From: Turritopsis dohrnii
Lineage: Eukaryota; Cnidaria; Hydrozoa; Anthoathecata; Oceaniidae
Reading direction: 5' to 3'
NCBI GenBank assembly: GCA_027922465.2
Contig: BQMF02000021.1
Location: 372,001 to 436,000 of the forward strand
DNA: 64,000 bases
The notes under the pieces were generated by a model, which was not told the DNA's origin, made no database searches, and saw only the letters and a program-made list of their open reading frames with translations. A program made the position numbers and the translations under genes. Below, one piece after another: positions 47,332 through 59,608 of this stretch. Each line of letters starts with the position of its first letter. The first letter of the stretch is position 1.

Positions 47332-50300
47332 GTTTCAGAGGAGCTGACAACCAAACGTACAGGCTCGAAGGTAAGCAATGTTCTTCTTCATTCTTCTTTA
47401 GATTTTAGGAAGATTAAAATTAAGATGTTATTAGGAAAACAGAGAAGATGGACTGCGATTTCACTTTAAAAACACCTGCAGGTAACTGCCTTTCTTTGAT
47501 AGATGAGATTCTCAATTAGCAATAACAGTTTTTACTGGTTCATTAGAATGAAAGAAATTATGCCTAATTAAGTTCGTAAAATGTTAATTAAGCTACAAAA
47601 ACATTAGAATTCTTATTATTAAAAATATATTCAGATTGATAGTTTTTAAACGTTGCATAAGGCATGACGCAATCACATCCTCGATGTCCCAGATCAAAAC
47701 AAAAAAGTTTGAGAGAAATTGTTATGATATCAATTCATTGGCAAAAAAAATTACTTTTGACCGCCAAAGAATGTTTTTAGCTTATTTCAGCAAAGAACAA
47801 AAAAATTTCAAAATCACTATATATGATGTCATGTCGCACGTACGTTTTAGATTGTGTAATTAAAATCTTTCTTCAGACACTTCAATTGTATAGTGTAACT
47901 AATAACTTTATATAAGGAAATTTATTACTTAAGTCCCTCTACACACGTGTTTAAAGATTCGTATATAAATATTAAATTCACGTCTGTGCTTCAGCTGAAA
48001 CAAGAGGCGGATTTTGTTTTGTTTTACGTTCTTTCAAGAAGATTTTTTATGATTTTCACCGGTTTGTATATATTCAATATTGGTTTTAATTTTCAAAACT
48101 TGAAAAGTTATCAGAAAATATTCTAAATGTTGGTTGATATAGCTATTCTATGGAATATAGTTGTACAGCAATCGAATTTCTCAATATGCAGAAGCTGATC
48201 CTTGTTTTGGATCCAAATCCTTTTTTCTAAAAAAAAAGAAGAAGAAATCCTGAATTGTAATGAAAGTGGCTGCTATTTTTTTTAATAGCGGTTCGTGTGT
48301 AAAACAGGCCTTACAAATTGCCTTGATGATTGTGCTCGATTGTCAAGATGTCAACAAACCAAACGATAGCTACAAAAGTTTTTAAATTTTTTTTAATTTA
48401 AAGAAGTTGAAGTAATATCTTGTGTTGTAGAGAATCACTGGAGTAAAGAGTTTAATTAACGTAACAATTGCTATAACAAGAAATTTATATTTGGTTCCTG
48501 TGAGCGTGCTTGTAGATTATGTTGATTTCAAGTTTTGAAAAACGTCATAAAATTATAAGAACATAGGTTTTGTTCGAGAAAATGTTTTTATCGCTCTTAT
48601 ACGGGCCTTACAAATGTTCACCAAGTAAAATTACTTTCTAAAGGATTTGGGAATTTACTTATACACATATACACATACAAATACCATCACAGTCAAAGGA
48701 TGGATTCACCTTCGGAAGATGAATAAAGACGTTTCGCTATTAAGAAGAATTCAATATAAGTCGTTCAGATTTTTGTTTATAAAGGTTTGAAGAGGTCAAA
48801 AGGAATATGAAATTTGAATTTGTTTCGTACGTATCAGAAGTCTCTTGTTATGAACATGAGTGAAAGAATGTTTTTCTGCTATGTCTTTTTACATTCAGAA
48901 TGTGTATATTTGATGACATACACATAATGGAAAGAAAGCGTAAAAACCACAAACGGAAAAACATCTAACTAACGTAATCAAAATTGGCACTTTTGTTTTT
49001 ATTATCTACCTACACGTTTTTATCAATGTGTGTAAAGCAGATGTCACACAAAAATAGATATCCTAACATTTTTAACAAATTCCCAAAAAGAAGCAAAGCT
49101 ATGTGAATTGAAGAACATGGAGAGAACATGGAGTTGTCTGTTTATCCTTGGATTATTTATTGCTGAGCTTTTTTATCGTGAATCATATCTTTCTTGCTCT
49201 AAAGTGGAGTAGCCACATGGCTTTCTAGCCACAAGTACCCAGTGTGCAAAATCGTTCAAAAATCACTGCGATTAATAGCACGTTTGTTGAAATAATGTCT
49301 ATAATTTCTATAGAAACGCATTTCTTCGCATAGATTTTCAGCAAATTTGTCCACTGGCTCACAACTTCATAAAATCGTCTCAAACAATGGACTTGTTCTG
49401 ACTCTTATTCGCACAGGCTTATGCCATGATTGGAATGACTAGAAATTTGTTGACGAATTCTTTTTTTATGTCGGAAGTAACCTTATCTTGCATAGGAGTA
49501 GAAAATAGAAATTTCCAGTCATGTTTGGTATGTACAAAGCTAGTAGTGTAGAATGCTTACAACAAATTCTGAACGAAGAGAAAAGTAAAAACAAGACCAA
49601 AAGAATTCTTTCAAAGGTTAGAAATGTGTTTTCCTCTGAAGTAATATGATTTCAAACTTCCTGGGAATACGCATTACAGATTTTTGCGTATTCCTCGAAA
49701 ACCAAGCCGAACCTAGCCGAAAACCACCCAGGAAGGTGACATAAAAATCACCCATCCCTTAACAATTTAAATTTCTCTCTGCACGGGACGATGTGGGGAG
49801 TAGATATGTTATGGGGATTGTGATAAATTCGGTGATTACGCATATTAACCAGTTATTTTACATTATGTGGCCAGGGTTAGGGTTATATTATCCATAATCA
49901 CAAAACGTGGTCCTTGTCCATTAATGTCGTTAGCTTGATTGACGCGATATATGTTTCATCTGAGGATTTTGAAAAGTGGCACTAACAAATGAGCTAACAG
50001 GTGCAATAAATACCTAGACCCTAATCCTTCCATTCCATTATAAGAAAAGTATCTATCCACTCAAAATAGGATTGGCAAACGGTTCTGTTCTTTACCCTTT
50101 CTAGTTCGTTTCTTTTCTTATCTAGAGTACTGACAGCGGTTCAGACCATGATGATACCATAACCGATATACATATTCCAATACCCGAACAACCGAAAAAA
50201 AAGCCGCAAGGACAGAGTAAGATCAACTTCGTTTATAAACAATTTCATTACCAGACTCTCATGTGAAATTCCCCTCACATAAATCAGCTTTCCTTTCTAC

Positions 50301-52612
50301 GTGAAGTGTTGAAAAGAAATTTGATGTCATCATAGTTTAATATGATCGGTCTTGATTATCCAGACCCTCAATACAATGATTTTATCTTTATTACTGTCTA
50401 TGATGAAGCAAGACCTTGATACTTTGTTTTTTGAAGGAAATGATTTTTTTTTAGTTCGTGCTGGACTTCGCTCTTTATATTGCGATAAACCAGTTCGAGT
50501 TAAGTTCGTCAATCATTCCGGAAAAGAAGTGCAGCTTTACTGGATCAATTACGTTGGAGAGTGTGAAAAAGCTTTCAAGGTAGGATTGTCCAACAAAGTT
50601 TATTCAAGGTTCTTCTACTTTAACTCTTCTTACAATTGTAAATAACAAAAGAGTATTTAGTATACTGATCAATGCATCTATTGCAATTTGAACTTATGGG
50701 AGATTATCACAGTACACCTATCCTGACTTTTCATTTTGCTAGTTGTGAAGGTGTCACCAAGCATATGGTTCGTCTTTTAGATTCTTGATGGAAAATGTGA
50801 AGTAATCGATACTTACGAGACACATCCATGGATAGCTGCAAATGCTAGGAATAAAAAAGTGCACCACGCATTTACTATCGGCAATAATTTGGTCTACTAT
50901 CCCATATTAGGACCAAATGGAGGAAAATATGCCGTGGCAGAAATACGAAAAGCTCCAGGTAAAACTATTATCGATTTTTCAGATGGTTTTGGATTTTGGA
51001 TGATTTCCAAATGTTTGTACTAATGTTGATACCTATATTGCCTATAGTCTATGGTGGAGTGTTGTTGTTAATGTCTGGTTTGATCAAGCAAAATACCGCT
51101 CAATATCTCGTTCGTACAAACAAAATAAAAAGGCTATCAACGATGTTATGATGTTATGTTATGACAGCTTGTTAAATAAACAAACAAACTCATAAACACT
51201 GATGCCTAATACTTCTTTGTAGTGAGGATTTCCCTCAGTTCTATTTTCAAATCTAACAGAATGTTGATTTTCTTGATAATCTGTTTAACGGATTAACTCC
51301 ATTAATGCGCATTTAATTTTTGATTTTCAACGTACGCTTGATATTTTTGTGAAGGTTTGCAAATATAAAAGTACCTTTTAAAAGTGACTGAGACATTTAG
51401 AACATTCAAATTGAAATAAAGAGACTTTCTCCAAATTTCCGTTCAAATTATTAATAAATTATTTCCTATGACGTCTGTTCAGAAAGTTCATTACTTTCAG
51501 TGTGCACAACTGATATACAAGTATCATTCAATGATAACTATGGTATGGATTCACTATGTCTTATCAGGCTTTCTTTTCCAAAACATAAAACCAACCATGT
51601 TTTGAAAGACGTGCTTTCTCCATTTTTAACCCTAACCGTAACCCTGTCAGGTTTAGGTAATAGGTGTTATATATTGCATAATTTATTATTTCACTTTGCA
51701 TTTTCACTTGTTCAATTACCTCCATATATAGTGCAGTAACCGTAAGCCAAACTTTAGAAATGATGTGGGGCTTGATTCAATCTACTAAATGATATTTAGA
51801 GGATCAGTTGAGCCTAGTTCAGACCCGACAATTACGACGATTAAAATAAAAATGAATCGTCGTGATCGCCAACCGCCAGGTGTGAACATTCTCAAATGTT
51901 TCTGAACACATATTTTATATTTGTAAACATACTTTGTCGTCGTAAACGACAGGCGTTTACAATGATTACAACAATTACAAAAGTGTTAACATTAGACGAT
52001 TATGACGATTACGACGATTACACTAAATTTTAATCGTCGTAATCGTCAGGTCTGAACCAGGCCTTAGAAATGACTGAATTTCAAAATTGCCATTGTTCTC
52101 GTGCGGGTTGATGTTTTAACTGAGGATTTTTGGATTTTTTTACTAGAAAAACTTGTGGACTTGATATCCAGGCCCAGCAACACAGAAGTGATGGTCAAAT
52201 TTATCAACAGGACGTCCAGACCTGCATACCTGGAGATGATTACGTCAGAAGGTGAACGTGAACTGAAATACACACTTGCAGCAGGTCAGAGTTGGACAGT
52301 GACTACTTTAGAGAAGACATACTGGATAACAACAATGGATCGGGAGACAGATGAAGGATTACTGTTGAATTATGGGTGGTATTATTCACCAATCAAAACA
52401 AGGATGAAAAAAGAAAGATGTTATATCACCGATTGTAAGTAAAGAGCACTTCAGATTAGACATGATGTCATCGAGTGATGTCATCGAATTTGTATGCGTC
52501 TGCATTTCTAAAAATAAACATGACGGCAATAACTCGGCGATTGAGCTGCTCTAATCTCCAACTTCCTTCATAGACCACTTAATATTCACGTTTTCTTTTT
52601 CTAGATATATAA
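47332..52612 (+). CDS. Protein with two VHL beta domains (5' end not found)
   Basis: Exons 47332-47370, 50126-50216, 50455-50579, 50781-50958, 52147-52434 and 52605-52612 join with matching phases to a 242-residue C-terminal part ending CYITDYI; the first exons are missing from the model. Domain 1 (about residues 50-140, RVKFVNHSGKEVQLYWINYVG to AVAEIRKAP) and domain 2 (about 148-236, VMVKFINRTSRPAYLEM to YYSPIKTR) match the von Hippel-Lindau beta domain, which in VHL binds hydroxyproline of HIF-alpha. Versus human W88, Y98, S111, H115 and W117, domain 1 has W73, Ala/Phe, T96, H100 and W102; domain 2 keeps Tyr186 and W204 but has Thr at the His position and no first Trp. No alpha (elongin-C-binding) domain is seen after either, so it is not orthodox VHL. 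A polar N-terminal linker (STDSGSDHDDT, IPEQPKKKPQG) precedes domain 1. A prolyl hydroxylase gene lies tail-to-tail 2 kb downstream. Confidence 0.8.
51810..52064. mobile_element. MITE with GACGATTA sub-repeats in a VHL-like gene intron
   Basis: Inverted ends: GCCTAGTTCAGACC..GACAATTACGACGATT at left, AATCGTCGTAATCGTCAGGT..GAACCAGGCC at right. The interior again repeats GACGATTA on both strands. It ends about 80 bp before the exon at 52147. Confidence 0.68.
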
Positions 52613-54623
52613 AAGAAAACTGACATCAGCAATTTGTTGTGGATCATGTGCGCGAAAACGAGAAAACGAGAAAACGGGAAAATTTATTAATAGTAGTAGT
52701 AAAAACGGTAGGGGAAAAGTTTGCGAAATATGTTTCCAACAAAACCGGGTTTACTTCGGTGAATTCTCCTTGAAATTAAATTCAGGCAAATTTTCTCCGA
52801 CACAATATCCGACAGTGTCTTTTGTCGTTAGTTATGTGACGTCCGCTTTTGTTGTTAACTTTCATAAGGTTTTGAAGAAAAAAGTTAGGTATCCAAACTT
52901 GTAAAACAAGACAATTATTTTATTGTTGTTTTTTACTTATTTTTCATTTGTGTCATATATTTTACGTGCGTCCAAGGTCATGTTCGTCCATAGTTCTTTG
53001 TTTATGTGTAAAGCACTGATAAAGATTCTCACGCAGATGCATTGTTATAGCCAACATAATGAACGGAAAGTAATGGGAACTTTGTTGGCAATATCTGAAA
53101 TGCCCATAATTTTCAGATGTCATAGCAAATTCAGCATAAATACTTGTATAACTGCACCCTCTCCCGAATAAACGCCCTTTTTCCTTTATTATGAAAAAAT
53201 GAAAGCCTGATGGGGCGCAAATTCGGCTTCTCGACTAAGGACATCTTTCTGAATTACGCCTTTCCACCTTTCTTTCCCTGAGGACGAAAGTGAAAGTGTG
53301 ACGAGATGATATTTGGGGAAGGATTGGACAAGTTGAATATGTTCTGTATGATATCGAGTGACAGCAACAACACTGAAGCAATTAAGCTGAAGTGTTGATT
53401 AGACCATGTCATCACTTATGGTAAGATTCCCCTATCATTTTTAACCAGTTTACATGTCCCTTTCGATGGCTGAAGATTCTTAAATGATTAGGAGTTACCT
53501 GATCTGAGAAAGCCTTCAACTCCGTGGGAATGATATAATGCCTTTTTCCTTTCTTTTCGTCTGTTGAACTGTATCGCTTAATGTGTGTATGTATGTACAT
53601 AGGTTTTTTTATTAATTTATCTAACGTCAAAATAAATTATTATTCGTAATGACAGTCCTTTTTTTTACCCATTTCAAAATTAAAATCGTTTTGGAAATAT
53701 CATAATCAGCAAGCTTTTCTTTATAAAAAAAAAACATTAACCACGTGATCTGCAACAGTCTAATCAGTAAGGAAGCGATTGGAAATTATTACGGAAGCCG
53801 ACATAAAGTAATCCTAAATTGCATGATCTTGAATATTGAGAATAATTGTGAAACGTCAATGTTGCTGATAGATAGAACCCGCCGCTCTTGATTTCAACAA
53901 AGAATTTTTTTTGAAACACTCGATAAAAACTTCTTTCTCGATAAAACAAACTATATGTTTTATCGAGAGAATTTGTACTTCGGATGTTCGCCAGGAACTT
54001 ACCTAGACATATCTGCATGATATATGACCGCTGATATACTGACATTATATGGTATAATTGAATCGAATAAAGTAAAGAACTACGATTGAAATTGGGGGAA
54101 GATTGGACAGAGTGGGTTGCAGTGGTTGTAATTTTTTTTTACAATTGTTACTGTTTACTTTTGTTCATTTGAACGTTGTCACAGTTATTCCTCTTAAAGT
54201 TTTATGGTTTGCTGACAAACTTTCCTGGAGCGTCACATCAGGGATATGTTAAAGCTGTTTCTTAGCTCAAATTCTAAAGTTTATAAGAACCAATTCGCTG
54301 TTTTGACAAAAATGATAGCATGCACATAAAAACTTGTAAATTATGTATGGTACAATTCAGAAGGTTTCAGACTACGTACTTTTAGTGTCTGTTGTAACAG
54401 ATTTTCACCGAAATTTGGTCCGAAAATATAAGACTGACACACCAGAGGATGAATTTGATACACATCTAAAATACAGAACATGTTAAGTAAGATATTTTCG
54501 ATTTTCTTTATGAAATAATTACATTGTTTTTTACATGATAACAACCCTGGATCGTTATCTTTTTTTCTAAATAAATATTTTCCGCGAATAAATTGTTTTC
54601 CTGTAAGCTGACACGAATTTTGT
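52613..54623. other. Tail-to-tail intergenic spacer
   Basis: Between the stop codons of the VHL-like gene and the prolyl hydroxylase gene; should hold both 3' UTRs. No gene is recognised. At 53789 the sequence TTACGGAAGCC matches the terminus of the 18685-19625 element but no second end was found. Confidence 0.45.
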
Positions 54624-57600
54624 TTACAATTGGGAATCTCTTGTTTTCTCCATATATTCCATGGAATACATACTGAGTTTGTCCACCTCATGGTGATAGG
54701 GGGCAGTCAACCACAAATTCATGATCCATTTTTGACCTTTTCTCACTTCACAACCCCCGTGCAAACTCCAGTCATCCAATGCACCTAACCAGCCTTTGTA
54801 ATCCACATGGTGGTTATACCAAGCCACCGCTTTTCCGGTCTCGGCTTTCACAACTAGGTTGGCATCGTAACAATGTTCGGACAAGTTATACAAATCAACA
54901 CCTGGGTTGCCACGGCGACGGAAAGCCTATAAAAGTCCAAGTTTACGATTTAGTTATCAGAATGAAATTCAATTGAGTAATACCTTTACTTGTGATTGGC
55001 TGAGCTTTCTGTTTCACTAGAACTTTATGCCGAAGGTCTGTCTATCTTCGAAATATATTGGAACAAAGCAAATAAAAATTTGAATCTTAAATTATGAAAT
55101 CGGATTGACGCCCAATTAATAAATCAAAACGAGGCTCATATTTAAAACGAGACTTCCGAAATGAACAAACTGATATCATTCTCTCTAAAACATAGAAAAT
55201 GGATAAAATGTAATGGTTAGGTTTTTGTTTTGTTTTGTTTCTAACATCTGGATTTAACGACTCTTTTCCTTAATTCTTGAGTTTTTCTATTACAATACTT
55301 GCTTATGAAAATATTACCGAGTCTGAATAGGTGATATTATCAGCTGCGGGGAAGGCTGTTTCTCCTCCTTCTTGGGGTTCCTTAAGATAAACCATTACAG
55401 TCATAAACCTAAAAAAGAACAAAACAAATTGATGAAAACTTTGGTTAGACTCGAAGATACGAAAGAATCACGGAATTAGAAAACTCTTCATGGCGATGAG
55501 TACTCCAGATTAGGTCAGCCGTCAGAAAGCTTATACTAAACGTCAGATTGTTCTAAAGTAAGTTAAATGCAGTGTCAGCTTCACATTAACTGATTCCCCT
55601 CCTATACTCCAACCCAATCCAGGTCACAGGTTTTCGCTTCGTTTCCAAATTGATTAGCAATGAAGTCTATATCAAATAACAACGAGTGGTGATACCTCGT
55701 GAAAAAATTATTTCACAAAGTTAAATTTATCTGAAATGATTTTATCTAGAAACAGGGCAAGGGGCTACAGTAATGTAATTTATGAGTTGCAGCATTGTAT
55801 ATTGTAGTTAAATTGCGTGAATGCAAAGTATAGCGGGAAATCTCAAATTGAAAATCATGATCGCAAAGGGTTCCCTGTCCTGCGTATATTTACCTGCATA
55901 ACCTGCAGCGAGCATACTGTTTCACGGTCTTTGTGTCCGTGTGATGACAACATGGTTTATCAACGGCCCTCTCAGTTTCACTATCATGATGGGCGTGGTA
56001 GTGACCATCCGGAATGTAACGAGCCACCTAAGGAAAAAAAACTTTCTTTAACAACCAAAATTGAAATCAATTGAGAAGGATGTCGATTTATTAGAATTTG
56101 CAACCCCTTTTAGCCAAAGAGTTAATTGGTGATTATTGTTTTTTCAAATGGTTTTTGTCATCTTGGGGTTATTTTTACAATTGAGTAGTAAGCGAATGCA
56201 AAAAAATATCGTTCAATGTATGCTTGAACTTAAAAGCGTATAGTATCTTCATGTGTACCTGCATGTGTTCTGAGCCCAGAAGAATCTTGTGTGGGATTTT
56301 GAATAATTTTCCGAACCTGAAAGCAAACAAATTGCAAATGTGTGTGAGATAAACAACAACAAAAACCACATGAAAAAAAACGACAACAACAATAAGAAGG
56401 CTCTCACCTCTCCCTGATTCGTGATAACACAGGATCGAATTCTTTTGCCATTGGAAGCCATGTTTGATCACTAAATCTCTGCTTGAATTTCGGATGTTCT
56501 CTCTGCATAATGTTCAGATAGTTCTCAATACCAAGCGTATTTAATGCATCGAATTCATCCTCAGCTACAAATCCTATACAGTTAGTATGAGCATAACTCT
56601 ATCATTTTGAAGATGAATATTGAATAAAAAGAGTTTGTGTGGACACAGGTATCATAGCAACAGGATATTGACAAGGTCGATAATACTGTTACACTGCATA
56701 TGGTTTATTAAACGCTGACAAAGCTTTGCATGTACAAAGAATGTTTTTATCACTCGTATTAGGATATCTTTAATTTTGAAGACCTACCTAACCTCGATAC
56801 TCTCACACAGTACATACATGTAGACTGATTGATTAATGCACCACAATCGTGTGACATCGCAATCTCTTTTTTGTTTTCTTATGGTCACACTCTCTCCAAC
56901 AGAACTTATAACAACAATAATATTTTCTAATACAGCCCTTAAGCCTTATATTTTGTATGATAGTAGCAACACCCTAGGTATCTCACCGTCATCGAAGTCA
57001 GTTATACGCAATGCAGTCAACCTGAAAGAAAAGTAAGGGATGTGCTATAATTTTGTAGTTGGGTCTTGGCAATGTGTAAATACATCACAAAGGAAAATCA
57101 ATTGATTGTAAATCGATGAAGCTTTTATACAAACAATTGGCAGAACTGTAAAATCTAAATTTAAGAAATCTCTCGTATTATTGAAATCGACACCTTCAGA
57201 TTGTTCTTTGTGTAAGTTTTAGTTCAAACTTGGTGTTAATAGCTCGATTTTGGCCAATTCCTAAAAATGACTCCAAAAATCAAAACCATTACTGTCCCAT
57301 TATTTCTTGTGCAATTTTTGTTTTATGGAAATCGGGGCATTTTCGAAATCAAGTCCAAATTTGCCCAAATTGCCCCAATTGTTCTGGAAGAATTTGGGAA
57401 GAAGAAACAGAAAATTATGTTTAAAAAAAATTAATTTATTGCAAATCTTTTAAAACAAAGATATTCAATCAAAATAACAAACAAATACGTGCTTACATTT
57501 TTTTAATGTCAGCATCTTTGAAATACAAGAAATTATAATTGCGGCAAAATTTTCCGATCTGGAAACAAAAAGGAAAAAAAAATGCAACGTTAATCTTAGA

Positions 57601-59608
57601 ATAATAATCGAAATAGCTTCCATGGATGTTTTCTGAAACTTTTGTTTCACAAGCCTTCGTTGAAAAACATACCTCTTCCCAATCGATCTTTTTGTCTTCG
57701 TTTAAATCCCAATTCTTGAACTGACCGGCTGGTCCGTATCCTTTACCAACAGCTGAAGAAACGAACAGAATTAAAAGTTTTATCACGTATTAGTAAGTTC
57801 CATAAACAGGGAAGTTATGAACCTCTAAATAAATGCAAAGTTCTTTTACATCAATGACGGGGCAAGACAGATTTAAGTATGACACAAAAGCAGCCTTTTC
57901 ATGTTCATGTAGACGAACACATAGAGCATCCTCCATGCATGGTTAAGTTTGTTACCTGATGACGGCCGGAATGTATCTTCGGGTGTGAGGCCACCCCTTG
58001 CTTCGCTGGCTTTCAATCCACCACTGTAGTATTGATTTTCGGCTTTTTCGATAATATGTTCGATTTCATCAGCAGTAAGTGCGTTTGGTATTTCTGAAGG
58101 TAAAAACTATTACTGTAAAAACCAACCACCAACACCATTGGTTGCAAGTAAATAGATCAGCAAGTAAACTATCAGTGTTATATTCAAACCTGACAAACGT
58201 CTATCTCTTCTGTTTAATTTTCATTATCATGGAATTCATCTCTTTTGATAACAGTGATTTCACTAGAGCCCCTCCCAAAATTCTATTTAAACATCATGAT
58301 CATATGCTTGGTAATCGATTTCCGCCTCGATACTATGCATTCTATTGTTTTATTTTTGTTACATTAGTAACACTCACTTATTATTTTCATTCCCCAGTGG
58401 AATAATTAAAACCAATTAAATTCGTCAAAGCGATGCCATGTTCGGCGACTCAGTCCATAACATGGTTTGTAAACAGAAATTCGAGAAAGGTCTACTATGA
58501 AAGTAAAATTGAAAAACAAAATCTGATGTCACTGATTTCAAGGTACTGACCAAGGGTCTAATGGCTTCATATCTATTATTTTTCAACCACTATTTCAGAA
58601 ATTTTTGTGTTGCAAACAAAGACTTACCAAAGAGAAGGGGCTTCAATGCACTCGTTCTGAGTTTCATTTCGTAGCCATCGATGACATGTACTTGTTCACT
58701 TCCCAGCTGAAAAAAAAATTATTAAACTTAAAAAAGATTTCATTCAATGATCATAACGCCACGCTTTGAAATACAGGAAGGGGTCTGTTACAAAAGTATT
58801 AGCATTTTGCCCATCCGACACGATAACTGTTTGATTCAATATTTTTTGACTATCATCTTTGTAGAAATCATGTTTTGGAAATTTGTCAAGTCTATTCTAG
58901 TATACTTTCGAAAAACGTTTGCTTGATATTGTATCATAAATGTGCTGTTTTTTATATAGCCCTAAGTATCGATTTGTCTGTCCGAATGTTTAAATGCTGT
59001 GATTGGTTGTTCTTCGGATAGACTGGTCTGTGATTGGTCATTCATTGGTGACTCTGGTCTGTGATTGGTTATTAATTGATACAAAAACGTTTGTTTACTC
59101 TTTCTGAAAGTCATTAAAACAAAACAAAACACCCAATAACTGGAAGCTCTAAGAAATAGGTAAAATATTATGAAATTAAGTCAAATCTTAAATGTTTTGT
59201 GAGGAAGATATATATTCAAGCAGGCTCCTATAACAGTTTGGTCTAATGAGTTATTGCGAATTCGAGTTATCGTGAGTTCAAGGTATCGCAAGTTCAGTTT
59301 GTTGCGAGTTTCTGTTATTTTAAGTTCCATTAATTCTGATTTCGTGTTAACAAGAATCGTTTGTAGATTACCTTTCCCCCGTCCAATCGTGATAGGGTCT
59401 TGAACATGGGATATCCTCCTTCCTTTTCCTCGTCTGTAATGACGGGCGCATCAGGTTCATCGAAAAAACACGGCTCATCCTCATCACCACAAACATCCGT
59501 GTCTTTTTTACACGAACCGTTTTCATCTCGCTCACAGTAATCGTCTTGTAAAGCTAGACTGGACAAATGAAGTGTTGTGATGAGAAGAAGAAGAAAGACT
59601 AGTTTCAT
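54624..59608 (-). CDS. P4HTM-like: Prolyl 4-hydroxylase, P4H-TM family (EF-hand + 2OG-Fe(II) oxygenase)
   Basis: Fe(II)/2-oxoglutarate-dependent prolyl 4-hydroxylase of the P4HTM type, an ER enzyme reported to act on HIF-alpha. Eleven exons in transcript order, 59608-59372, 58706-58628, 58093-57956, 57752-57673, 57558-57497, 57021-56987, 56573-56408, 56316-56259, 56027-55894, 55408-55318 and 54926-54624, join with matching phases to 460 residues. A hydrophobic start (MKLVFLLLLITTLHLSSLAL) serves as signal peptide or anchor; an acidic Cys-containing stretch follows to about 60. One canonical EF-hand loop lies at D167-E178 (DLNEDKKIDWEE) and a degenerate one near D207-E217. The oxygenase domain has Fe ligands His298 and Asp300 in HYHAHHDS, distal His416 in SLHGGCEV and the 2OG-binding Lys426, ten residues after the His as in human P4HTM (H441/K451). 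GGETAFPAADN and HCYDANLVVKAETG also match the family. Intron 2 contains a MITE. Confidence 0.92.
58245..58500. mobile_element. MITE copy inside prolyl hydroxylase intron 2
   Basis: Related to 3251-3500: shares ATCGA.TTCCGCCTCG, CAGTGGAATAATTA and the right end GTAAACAGAAATTCGAGAAAGG. The left end is more decayed. Confidence 0.5.

Noticed and set aside
49120..49215. Signal-peptide-like start (MERTWSCLFILGLFIAELF) as exon 1 of the VHL-like gene
   Set aside because: It lies after the phase-compatible exon at 47332-47370 and has no suitable donor before its stop.
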